Shown here in pieces: positions 7,189 through 13,188 of a DNA stretch of 13,371 bases. The translations under genes were made by a program, and so were the position numbers. The DNA lies in NCBI GenBank assembly GCA_046726215.1, contig JBKPAA010000042.1, forward strand, positions 1 to 13,371, written 5' to 3'. The stretch comes from DASQUK01 sp046726215. GTDB lineage: Bacteria; Actinomycetota; Acidimicrobiia; Acidimicrobiales; VFJN01. The notes beneath the pieces were generated by a model. That model searched no databases. It was not told where the DNA came from and saw nothing but the letters and a program-made list of their open reading frames with translations. Position 1 is the first letter of the stretch, and every line of letters starts with the position of its first letter.

Positions 7189-8874
7189 TTACCGCTGACG
7201 TGGGCCATTCGGCATGGCCGGCGTCTCCGTGCCGGAACCCTTGAGCAGGCCGTAGACCAACGAGTCGACCAGCGCCTGCCACGAGGCCTCGATGACGTTC
7301 TCGCTGACGCCGATGGTCGACCATGTCCGGTCACCGTCGGTCGAGTCGATGAGCACCCGAACGACCGCGCCGGTGGCCGCCGCGCCCTCGAGAACACGCA
7401 CCTTGAAGTCCGTCAGGTGGATGCGATCGAGCTGCGGATAGCGCTCGGTCAGGACCGACCGCAGGGCTCCGTCGAGGGCGTTGACCGGTCCGTTCCCCTC
7501 GCCCACCGCCACCAGCCGCTCGTCGCCGACCCACACCTTGACCGTCGCCTCCGTGTCGATCATCGACTCGCCGTCCTCGATGGGTGCGCCGCCTCGCACC
7601 GCGTTGCGGTGGTAGGTGGTAACCCGGTAGCCCTCGAGCTGGAAGTACGGCTGGCGCCAGCCGCCGGCCTCGCGCATGAGCAGCTCGAGCGAGGCGTCGG
7701 CGGCCTCGAACTGGTAGCCGTCGGCCTCGAGGTGCTTGAGCCGCTCGGACAGCTCGGCGGCGCCGCGCCCGTCGAGCTCGACGCCGAACTCCTTGGCCTT
7801 GAGCGCCATGCCCGACCGGCCGCCGAGGTCGGACACCAGCACCCGCGTGTGGTTCCCCACCAGCGCAGGGTCGACGTGCTCGTAGCTGGCGCCGCCGACC
7901 TTGCCCAGCGCGGACGTGTGCAGCCCGCCCTTGTGGGCGAACGCCGAGGCGCCGACGTACGGGTCGGCCGAGTGGGGTGGCAGGTTGACCAGTTCGGCCA
8001 CGTGGCGGCTGACCGCCGTGAGCCGGTCGAGCCGGTCGTCCGGCAGGCAGCGCCGGCCCATCTTGAGCTGCAGGTTGGGGATGCAGGTCATGAGGTTGGC
8101 GTTGCCGGTCCGCTCGCCGTAGCCGTTGACGGTCCCCTGCAGGTGGGTCGCCCCGGCCACCACCGCGGCCACGGAGTTGGCGACCGCGCAGCCGCTGTCG
8201 TTCTGGGTGTGGATCCCGATCTGCCGGTCGGCGCCGAAGTACGCCACAACTTCCCCCACGATGCGCTGGACCTCGTGCGGCAGCGAACCACCGTTGGTGT
8301 CGCACAGCACAAGGACCTCGGCGCCCTCGGTGGCCGCGGCCTCCAGCACCCGCAACCCGTACTCGGGGTTGGCCTTGTAGCCATCGAAGAAGTGCTCGGC
8401 GTCGAAGAACACCCTCAGCCCCTGGGCCCGCAGGAACCGGACCGATTCCCCCACCATCGCCACGCCCTCGTCGAGGCTCGTGCCCAGCGCCTCTGTCACG
8501 TGGAAGTCCCAGCTCTTGCCCACGATGCAGGCGGTCGACACGCCGCTCTCGACCAGCGCCGTCAGCGTGGGGTCGATGTCCACCCGCCCCGCCGGCCGGC
8601 GGGTCGACCCGAACGCGACCAGCGTGGCGGTATCGAGGCGCAGGTCGCGCGGCGCCCGGCGGAAGAATTCGGCGTCACGCGGGTTGGCCTGCGGGTAGCC
8701 GCCCTCGATCCAGCGGACGCCCAGCCAATCGAGCTGCTCCGCCACCCGCAGCTTGTCCTCGACCGACAGGGAGATTCCCTCGAACTGGGCACCGTCCCGC
8801 AGCGTGGTGTCGAAGATGTCGACCGGCGAGAGCGTCTCCACCGATCCGCCGGCTGTCGATACGTCAGTGGACAT
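7189..8874 (-). CDS. cimA: (R)-citramalate synthase
   Basis: 561 residues. It condenses acetyl-CoA with pyruvate to citramalate, giving a threonine-independent route to 2-oxobutyrate and isoleucine. The N-terminal HMGL/DRE-TIM barrel (about 18-285) has FDTTLRDGAQFEG (21-33), the metal-side motif HTQND (222-226), and NGYGERTGNANL (250-261). A linker with HKGGLH (314-319) leads to the C-terminal LeuA-type allosteric domain (about 400-545), including DYKV-like LTDFKVRVL (487-495). Length and the SLSVEDK and GYGERTGNA wording fit the long CimA family rather than LeuA or homocitrate synthase. The usual second histidine of the HxH metal motif is Gln224. The ATG overlaps the end of ilvE by 11 bp, so the two are coupled. 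Strict assignment versus isopropylmalate synthase rests on family resemblance. Confidence 0.92.
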   Translation of the reverse strand: MSTDVSTAGGSVETLSPVDIFDTTLRDGAQFEGISLSVEDKLRVAEQLDWLGVRWIEGGYPQANPRDAEFFRRAPRDLRLDTATLVAFGSTRRPAGRVDIDPTLTALVESGVSTACIVGKSWDFHVTEALGTSLDEGVAMVGESVRFLRAQGLRVFFDAEHFFDGYKANPEYGLRVLEAAATEGAEVLVLCDTNGGSLPHEVQRIVGEVVAYFGADRQIGIHTQNDSGCAVANSVAAVVAGATHLQGTVNGYGERTGNANLMTCIPNLQLKMGRRCLPDDRLDRLTAVSRHVAELVNLPPHSADPYVGASAFAHKGGLHTSALGKVGGASYEHVDPALVGNHTRVLVSDLGGRSGMALKAKEFGVELDGRGAAELSERLKHLEADGYQFEAADASLELLMREAGGWRQPYFQLEGYRVTTYHRNAVRGGAPIEDGESMIDTEATVKVWVGDERLVAVGEGNGPVNALDGALRSVLTERYPQLDRIHLTDFKVRVLEGAAATGAVVRVLIDSTDGDRTWSTIGVSENVIEASWQALVDSLVYGLLKGSGTETPAMPNGPRQR

Positions 8875-9781
8875 GCTCGACCCAGTCCTTGTACCTGTCG
8901 ACCTGGCCCCGCACCACGCGGCCGTACTCCTCGCCGATCGCCAGGGTCATGGGCCCTGGGCACGGCAGCTCCCGGTCATCGACCGAGCGGACCGAGGACA
9001 CCTCGGCCGCGGTGCCACACACGAACATCTCCTCGGCGATGTACAGGTCGCTGCGCGACAGGTCGCCGAGCTCGACGTCGAAGCCCAGGTCGCGGGCGAT
9101 GGCCATCACCGTGGACTGGGTGATGCCCTCGAGGGCACCGGCGGCCAGCGGGGGGCTGATGAGCTTGCCGTGGCGGGCGACGAACACGTTCTCGCCCGTG
9201 CACTCGGACACGAAGCCGGCGCGGTTGAGCAGCAGGGCCTCGTCGTAGCCGGCCTTGAGCGCCTCGACCTTGGCCAGCGAGCTGTTCACGTAGTTGCCGG
9301 TGGTCTTGGCGGCCGGCGGCATGATGTTGTGGTCGTGGCGGGCCCACGACGAGATCTTCATCCGCACGCCCTCGGTGAGGGAGTCGTCGCCCAGGTACGC
9401 ACCCCAGGGCCAGCAGGCCACGGCCACGTCCACGGAGCAGGGCAGGGTGTTGAGCCCCATCTCGCCGTAGCCGTAGTAGGCGATGGGCCGGACGTAGCAC
9501 GAGGGCAGGCCGGTCGACCGCACGGTCTCCTTGACCGCCTGCACCATCTCCTCCACCGAGTAGGGCATCGGCATCATCAGGATGCGCGCCGACTGGTCCA
9601 TGCGCCGCATGTGGTCGGTGAGGCGGAACACGGCCGGGCCGTCTTCGGTCTCGTAGGCGCGGATGCCCTCGAAGACACCCATGCCGTAGTGGAGCGTGTG
9701 GGTGAGGATGTGGATCTTGGCGTCGTCCCACGGGATCAGCTCGCCGTTGAACCAGATCTTCTCGGTGGGGGTGATGGGCAT
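8864..9781 (-). CDS. ilvE: Branched-chain amino acid aminotransferase
   Basis: 305 residues, fold-type IV PLP enzyme that interconverts Leu, Ile and Val with their 2-oxo acids using glutamate. The PLP lysine is K159 in AAKTTGNYVNSSLAK, and SECTGENVF (192-200) carries E193; both have the same numbering as E. coli IlvE. HYGMGVFEGIRAY (31-43), YVRPIAYYGYGEMG (96-109) and AAGALEGITQ (213-222) are further BCAT signatures. The gene follows leuB by 30 bp, with GAGGGGA about 10 nt before the ATG, and its stop lies inside the start of cimA. It is complete, with no odd features. A D-amino-acid transaminase or aminodeoxychorismate lyase is unlikely, given its length and the BCAT motifs. Confidence 0.97.
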   Translation of the reverse strand: MPITPTEKIWFNGELIPWDDAKIHILTHTLHYGMGVFEGIRAYETEDGPAVFRLTDHMRRMDQSARILMMPMPYSVEEMVQAVKETVRSTGLPSCYVRPIAYYGYGEMGLNTLPCSVDVAVACWPWGAYLGDDSLTEGVRMKISSWARHDHNIMPPAAKTTGNYVNSSLAKVEALKAGYDEALLLNRAGFVSECTGENVFVARHGKLISPPLAAGALEGITQSTVMAIARDLGFDVELGDLSRSDLYIAEEMFVCGTAAEVSSVRSVDDRELPCPGPMTLAIGEEYGRVVRGQVDRYKDWVEHVH

Positions 9782-9811
9782 GGTGCAGGGATCCCCTCGT
9801 GTTGGGTGTGA

Positions 9812-10792
9812 TCAAACTCGGGCGGCGATGGCGTCGCCGACCTCGGCGGTGGTTCCGGTGAGCGCCGACGGGTCGGCGCAGGCCTTGCGGATGCGGGCGG
9901 CGGCGTCGGCCTCGCCCAGGAAGTCGAGCATCATGGCCGCCGACAGGACTGCGGCGACCGGGTTCGCCTTGGCTTGCCCGGCGATGTCGGGAGCCGAGCC
10001 GTGGACGGGCTCGAACATCGACGGACCGGTGCGCGCCGGGTTGAGGTTGCCGGAGGCCGCGAATCCGATGCCGCCCGATACGGCGCCCCCGAGGTCGGTG
10101 AGGATGTCGCCGAACAGGTTGTCGGTGACGATCACGTCGTAGCGCTGCGGGTCCTGGACGAAGTAGATGCAGGCGGCGTCCACGTGGGTGTAGGCGGTCC
10201 CGACGTCGGGGTGATCGGCGGCCACCTCGGTGAACGTCCGCTGCCAGAGGTCGCCGGCGAACGTCAGGACGTTGGTCTTGTGGACCAGGGTGACGTGCTT
10301 GCGGGGCCGCTGCGAGGCCAGCTCGAACGCGTAGCGCACGCAGCGCTCGACGCCCATGCGGGTGTTGACCGATCCCTGGGTGGCCACCTCGTGGGGTGTG
10401 CCCTTGCGCAGGACCCCACCCTCACCGACGTAGGGCCCCTCGGTGTTCTCCCGGATGACGACGATGTCGATGTCCCTGTCGGTGTCGAGGAACGGCCGCT
10501 GGTTGATGTAGAGGTCGAGGTCGAAGCGCATCTTGAGCAGCAGTCCCCGCTCGATGACGCCGGGCGGCACGTCGGGGGTGCCGACCGCGCCGAGCAGCAG
10601 CGCGTCCAGCGTGCGCCACTCGTCGACCACGTTGTCGGGCAGGATCGTGCCGTCCCGGAGATAGCGGGTGCCGCCCAGCTCGTAGTCCACGGTGTCGAGG
10701 TCGACCCCGGTGGCCCGGACGACCTTGAGGGCCTCGGCGACGACCTCGGGGCCGATGCCGTCCCCGCCGATGACTCCGATCTGGTGGCTCAC
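9812..10792 (-). CDS. leuB: 3-isopropylmalate dehydrogenase
   Basis: 326 residues from a GTG at 10792 with GGAG five bases upstream. It oxidises and decarboxylates 3-isopropylmalate in leucine synthesis; in operon with cimA it may also serve the equivalent methylmalate step towards isoleucine, as is known for LeuB-type enzymes (inference here). Visible motifs: GGDGIGPEV (9-17), IRENTEGPYVGEGG (113-126), K172 in VHKTNVL, D205 in THVDAACIYF, and the metal aspartates D229 and D233 in DNLFGDILTDLGG (224-236). FEPVHGSAPDIAG (260-272) with Asp at 269 indicates NAD rather than NADP. The somewhat short length is normal for the actinobacterial form. It is the first structural gene of the operon, behind a leader peptide and terminator. 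Confidence 0.95.
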   Translation of the reverse strand: MSHQIGVIGGDGIGPEVVAEALKVVRATGVDLDTVDYELGGTRYLRDGTILPDNVVDEWRTLDALLLGAVGTPDVPPGVIERGLLLKMRFDLDLYINQRPFLDTDRDIDIVVIRENTEGPYVGEGGVLRKGTPHEVATQGSVNTRMGVERCVRYAFELASQRPRKHVTLVHKTNVLTFAGDLWQRTFTEVAADHPDVGTAYTHVDAACIYFVQDPQRYDVIVTDNLFGDILTDLGGAVSGGIGFAASGNLNPARTGPSMFEPVHGSAPDIAGQAKANPVAAVLSAAMMLDFLGEADAAARIRKACADPSALTGTTAEVGDAIAARV

Positions 10793-10818
10793 TATGTCTC
10801 CGAGGTTGATCCGGGCCG

Positions 10819-10852
10819 ATAAATGACAAACCGCCCACCGATGGTGGACGGT
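10819..10852 (-). terminator. Attenuator terminator in front of leuB
   Basis: On the minus strand ACCGTCCACC pairs with GGTGGGCGGT (10 bp, one G-U pair) around an ATC loop, followed by a T-rich tail TTGTCATTTAT. It lies 31 nt after the leader-peptide stop and 27 nt before the leuB start codon. A strong stem with a U-rich tail is rare in this GC-rich window, and nothing between leader and leuB needs a terminator unless it is conditional. Confidence 0.72.
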
Positions 10853-10857
10853 CGGGA

Positions 10858-10881
10858 GCGCACGTCGAGCGGCCGACGCGC
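10858..10881 (-). promoter_or_regulatory. Leader hairpin directly after the leader-peptide stop
   Basis: On the minus strand GCGCGTCG pairs with CGAC(GT)GCGC, giving 8 bp with a 2-nt bulge around GCCGCT. It starts two bases after the stop codon and ends six bases before the terminator stem. It could be a pause hairpin or part of the switch. A competing short pairing GTCGG (10877-10873) with CCGAC (10855-10851) touches the terminator foot, but no strong antiterminator is evident by eye. Confidence 0.5.
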
Positions 10882-10882
10882 G

Positions 10883-10921
10883 CTACACGATGATGATTAC
10901 CGAGGCGGCAAGGGGACGCAC
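10883..10921 (-). CDS. BCAA leader peptide (12 residues, Val-Ile-Ile-Ile-Val end)
   Basis: A minus-strand ORF reads GTG CGT CCC CTT GCC GCC TCG GTA ATC ATC ATC GTG TAG, giving MRPLAASVIIIV. Five consecutive Val/Ile codons sit immediately before the stop, in the transcript leader of leuB-ilvE-cimA, and a terminator hairpin follows. This is the layout of ribosome-mediated attenuation: scarce charged Ile/Val tRNA would stall the ribosome and change RNA folding. An in-frame TGA lies four codons upstream, so the GTG is the only usual start. There is no ribosome-binding site at normal distance, but a promoter -10 ends seven bases before the GTG, which would make the message leaderless. Confidence 0.7.
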   Translation of the reverse strand: MRPLAASVIIIV

Positions 10922-10928
10922 GGCGGCA

Positions 10929-10958
10929 AGTGTTCACCGAAGCGCCAAGCGGCGTCAA
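10929..10958 (-). promoter_or_regulatory. Promoter of the leuB operon leader
   Basis: On the minus strand the -35 is TTGACG (10958-10953), the spacer is 18 nt, and the -10 is AACACT (10934-10929). The -35 is a near-perfect match while the -10 is weak. Transcription would start at or one base before the leader GTG at 10921. Confidence 0.5.
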
Positions 10959-10988
10959 CCGCGATGGCGAGCGCCGGGGTGGCGGTCG

Positions 10989-11017
10989 TTGGCCGACCTG
11001 TGTGAAGGTCCTAGCCT
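10989..11017 (+). promoter_or_regulatory. Promoter of greA
   Basis: The -35 is TTGGCC (10989-10994), the spacer is 17 nt, and the -10 is TAGCCT (11012-11017, matching TAnnnT). The greA ATG follows after nine bases, leaving a 5' leader of about 0-3 nt and no ribosome-binding site. It is divergent from the leuB leader promoter about 30 bp away. Confidence 0.55.
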
Positions 11018-11026
11018 GGTACGTCT

Positions 11027-11494
11027 ATGGCACAGACCCACCACCTCTCGCAGGCTGCCTACGACCGCCTCAAGGCGGAGTACGCCGACCTGACGACACG
11101 CGGCCGGGTCGAGATCGCCCGCAAGATCGAGGCGGCCCGGGAGCTCGGCGACCTCTCCGAGAACGGCGACTACCACGCCGCCAAGGAGGAGCAGGGCAAG
11201 ATGGAGGGCCGCATCCGCCAGCTTTCGGTGATGCTTGAGAACGCCGAGATCGTTCGGGCCGACAACGGGGACCATGTGTCACACGGCTCCGTGGTCGCCA
11301 TCCGTTACGCCGGCGACGAAGAGGTCGAGCGCTACCTGGTCGGCTCGATCGAGGAACGCCACGACGACCTCGAGGTCATCAGCCCGTCATCACCCCTGGG
11401 TGTGGCCCTCATCGGATCGTCGCCGGGTGACTCGGTGACCTTCACGGCCCCCACCGGGGCCGAGCTCGAGGTCGAGATCGTCTCGGTCGACTGA
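11027..11494 (+). CDS. greA: Transcription elongation factor GreA
   Basis: 155 residues. GreA enters the secondary channel of RNA polymerase and stimulates cleavage of backtracked RNA. The N-terminal coiled coil (about 8-78) carries the acidic tip GDLSENGDYHAAKEE (41-55), with D42 and E45 as the metal-assisting residues. The C-terminal FKBP-like domain (about 82-155) includes GSVVAIRYAGDEEVERYLVG (87-106) and ISPSSPLGVALIG (117-129), typical of GreA. The length matches the family. It stands alone, divergent from the leuB operon and convergent to the tetR gene. The ATG lies nine bases after a good -10 and lacks a ribosome-binding site, so the message is probably nearly leaderless. Confidence 0.96.
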   Translation: MAQTHHLSQAAYDRLKAEYADLTTRGRVEIARKIEAARELGDLSENGDYHAAKEEQGKMEGRIRQLSVMLENAEIVRADNGDHVSHGSVVAIRYAGDEEVERYLVGSIEERHDDLEVISPSSPLGVALIGSSPGDSVTFTAPTGAELEVEIVSVD

Positions 11495-11557
11495 CGGTTC
11501 ATGACGGTTCCTGGCACCGGATCGGTTGCCGGCCAACCAGTACGGCGCCAAGAACGG

Positions 11558-11579
11558 CCGGCGGCGTGCCGCGCGCCGG
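11558..11579. terminator. GC hairpin between convergent greA and tetR-family genes
   Basis: CCGGCGGCG pairs with CGC-CGCCGG (9 bp with one bulged G) around a TGC loop, in the 108-bp gap between the two convergent genes. It has no T-run. It may act as a bidirectional terminator, which in high-GC actinobacteria often lacks a U tract. A smaller stem, GGTTG/CAACC, lies nearby around 11524-11538. Confidence 0.4.
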
Positions 11580-11582
11580 GAT

Positions 11583-11612
11583 CGGCTACGCCCCAGGGCC
11601 GGCTACGCCCCA
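11583..11612. repeat. 17-bp-period tandem duplication over the tetR-family stop
   Basis: CGGCTACGCCCCA occurs at 11583-11595 and again at 11600-11612. The second copy contains the stop codon of the regulator. A recent small duplication by slippage is the simplest view. Confidence 0.75.
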
Positions 11613-12169
11613 CCCCAGTCGATGATCCGGGTGATCACGTCGTGGGCGGCGGCGCCGGTCCGGGCCCGGTCCCCGGTCGCCAGCAGGTCGAGGAGCAACC
11701 CCTGGATCGCCGCCACCTCGACCGTCGCCACCCGTCGGGCCTCGGCCGCCGGAACGCCCACCTCGGTGAGGATGCTGGCCGACAGCTCGACCCACGCCCG
11801 GAGCAGCCGGGGGGCGGACTCGACATAGGGCGTGCGCCCCATGAGCGCCAGGCCCTGCACCTCGAACCACAGCCGGAGATAGGGCTCGGCCTCGGGACTG
11901 GCCAGCCGCTCCCAAAGGTTCTCCAGGCGCTCGCTGGGCGTGCCGCGCCCCGCCATCTCGTCCAGCACGATGGCGGCCAGGTGCGAAGACGCCCGGTCGA
12001 GGACCTGATCGATGAGCGACCGCTTGGAGTCGAAGTGATACACGAGCATCCGGTCGCTGGTGCCCAGCGCCGCGGCCAGGGGGCGCAGGCTGAGATCGGC
12101 CACGCCGTGCCGCAAGGCATACGCGAGCGCGCCCTCCACCAGCTGGTCGCGTCGTGCTGGCTCGCTCAC
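11603..12169 (-). CDS. TetR-family transcriptional regulator
   Basis: 188 residues from GTG 12169, chosen because a perfect AAGGAGGT lies nine bases upstream; a GTG nine codons earlier has no such site and would overlap the operator. The N-terminal HTH (about 9-54) contains LSLRPLAAALGTSDRMLVYH (26-45) followed by FDSKRSLIDQV, the usual TetR wording. The rest is a helical ligand/dimerisation domain (about 60-185) with WFEVQGLALMG. It most likely represses the divergent hydrolase gene and itself through the two palindromes in the shared 84-bp region. The ligand cannot be deduced. The stop codon lies in the second copy of a 17-bp tandem duplication. Confidence 0.93.
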   Translation of the reverse strand: MSEPARRDQLVEGALAYALRHGVADLSLRPLAAALGTSDRMLVYHFDSKRSLIDQVLDRASSHLAAIVLDEMAGRGTPSERLENLWERLASPEAEPYLRLWFEVQGLALMGRTPYVESAPRLLRAWVELSASILTEVGVPAAEARRVATVEVAAIQGLLLDLLATGDRARTGAAAHDVITRIIDWGGA

Positions 12170-12188
12170 CGTGGGGTGACCTCCTTCA

Positions 12189-12204
12189 CGTAGCACCTGC
12201 TACG
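12189..12204. promoter_or_regulatory. TetR-type operator 1
   Basis: A perfect palindrome, CGTAGCA-CC-TGCTACG, in the 5' leader of the tetR-family gene. It lies just downstream of a possible minus-strand -10 TAAGGT (12220-12215), at about +4 onwards, so a bound repressor would block its own transcription. Confidence 0.8.
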
Positions 12205-12223
12205 CATCGGTACTACCTTATTG

Positions 12224-12239
12224 TGTAGCAGTCGCTACA
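12224..12239. promoter_or_regulatory. TetR-type operator 2
   Basis: A perfect palindrome, TGTAGC-AGTC-GCTACA, 35 bp from operator 1 and sharing GTAGCAnn(T/C)GCTAC with it. It overlaps the expected start of transcription of the hydrolase gene (possible plus -10 TACCTT at 12214-12219) and ends before GGAAGGAG. Confidence 0.8.
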
Positions 12240-12253
12240 GGAAGGAGTGAGCA

Positions 12254-13117
12254 ATGTCCTACGGCACGATCGCCGAACGACATGTAGATCTCGACATCGG
12301 ACGCATTCGGGTGCGCGAAACCGGCACCGGCCCGCCCGTCGTCCTGGTCCACGGGGCCCTGGTCAACGGGCACCTCTGGGACGACGTCATCCCCATCCTC
12401 GCCGACCGCCACCGGGTGATCGCACCCGACCTGCCGCTCGGCTCCCACGCCGAACCCGTACGACCCGGGACCCCGCTCGGCCTCCCCGCGCAGGCCGACG
12501 TGGTGGCGGATCTCATAGCGGCCCTCCAACTCGACGACGTGACGCTCGTCGGCAATGACACCGGCGGCGGGATCTGCCAGCTGGTCGTGACGCGCCGTCC
12601 GGAGCGGATCGGCCGCTTGGTGCTCACGTCGTGCGACGCCTTCGACAACTGCCCGCCCCGGTTCTTTCGCTTCCTTGTGTGGGCCAGCTACGTGCCCGGC
12701 AACGCCTGGCTCACGGCGCAGAGCATGCGCTCGCCGCGGTTCGCCCGGCTGCCCATCGCATTCGGCCGGCTCACGCACCGTGGCATGGACAAGGAGCGTC
12801 TCGACCTGATGTTCGAACCATTGCGCCGGTCACGGGGCGTGCGTCGGGACGCGGTGCGCATGTTCCGGTCCCTGGACGCCGCCGACACACTCGCAGCGGC
12901 CGCGTCGCTGGGCGACGTCACGATGCCCGTGCTCATCGCCTGGTCGGCCGACGACAGGATCTTCCCGACGGACCACGCGTCACGGCTGGCGGCGCTGCTG
13001 CCCGACGCCACGGTGTCGCCGATCGCCGACAGCCTCGCCTTCAGCCCCATCGACCAGCCGGAGGCTCTAGCCCAGCGCATCGGTGACTTTGCCGCTCGGA
13101 CACTGAAAACTGCCTGA
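12254..13117 (+). CDS. Alpha/beta hydrolase (GNDTGG type), TetR-controlled
   Basis: 287 residues, with GGAAGGAG six bases before the ATG. The oxyanion region is VLVHGALVNGHLW (30-42), then IAPDLPLG (56-63). The nucleophile elbow VGNDTGGG (99-106) gives D102, an aspartate as in haloalkane dehalogenases and epoxide hydrolases. The acid is D233 or D234 in WSADDRIFP (230-238). At the position of the catalytic histidine the sequence reads IADSLAFSPIDQPE (257-270), with no histidine. Homologues with GNDTGG are frequent in actinobacteria, and the substrate is unknown. The divergent TetR-family gene and two operators suggest induction by a small molecule, possibly the substrate. A cap region rich in Arg and aromatics spans about 130-215. 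It is a different family member from the hydrolase at 4667-5539. Confidence 0.88.
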   Translation: MSYGTIAERHVDLDIGRIRVRETGTGPPVVLVHGALVNGHLWDDVIPILADRHRVIAPDLPLGSHAEPVRPGTPLGLPAQADVVADLIAALQLDDVTLVGNDTGGGICQLVVTRRPERIGRLVLTSCDAFDNCPPRFFRFLVWASYVPGNAWLTAQSMRSPRFARLPIAFGRLTHRGMDKERLDLMFEPLRRSRGVRRDAVRMFRSLDAADTLAAAASLGDVTMPVLIAWSADDRIFPTDHASRLAALLPDATVSPIADSLAFSPIDQPEALAQRIGDFAARTLKTA

Positions 13118-13152
13118 AGGCACTTCAATAGAAGAAAAATCATTCACAACTA

Positions 13153-13181
13153 TTGTAAAGGCTCCTCTCATCACCTAACCT
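13153..13181 (+). promoter_or_regulatory. Promoter of the DUF222-like gene
   Basis: The -35 is TTGTAA (13153-13158), the spacer is 17 nt, and the -10 is TAACCT (13176-13181). Exactly seven bases separate the -10 from the GTG start, so the message would begin at the start codon. The surrounding 13118-13188 stretch is clearly AT-richer than the rest of the window. Confidence 0.55.
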
Positions 13182-13188
13182 CGTACGC

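Noticed and set aside
7417..9123. Long plus-strand open frame (568 codons) antisense to cimA and ilvE
   Set aside because: It is a GC-rich shadow: low complexity, rich in Arg/Gly/His/Val, no domain, and it lies exactly opposite two well-supported enzymes.
10793..11026. A T-box or other riboswitch in front of leuB
   Set aside because: No specifier-loop layout or T-box core sequence is seen; the short Ile/Val-rich ORF plus terminator explains the leader better.
13093..13118. Intrinsic terminator after the plus-strand hydrolase gene
   Set aside because: Only 4-5-bp stems (TGCC/GGCA or TGAAG/CTTCA) that overlap each other, with no T-run; too weak to call.
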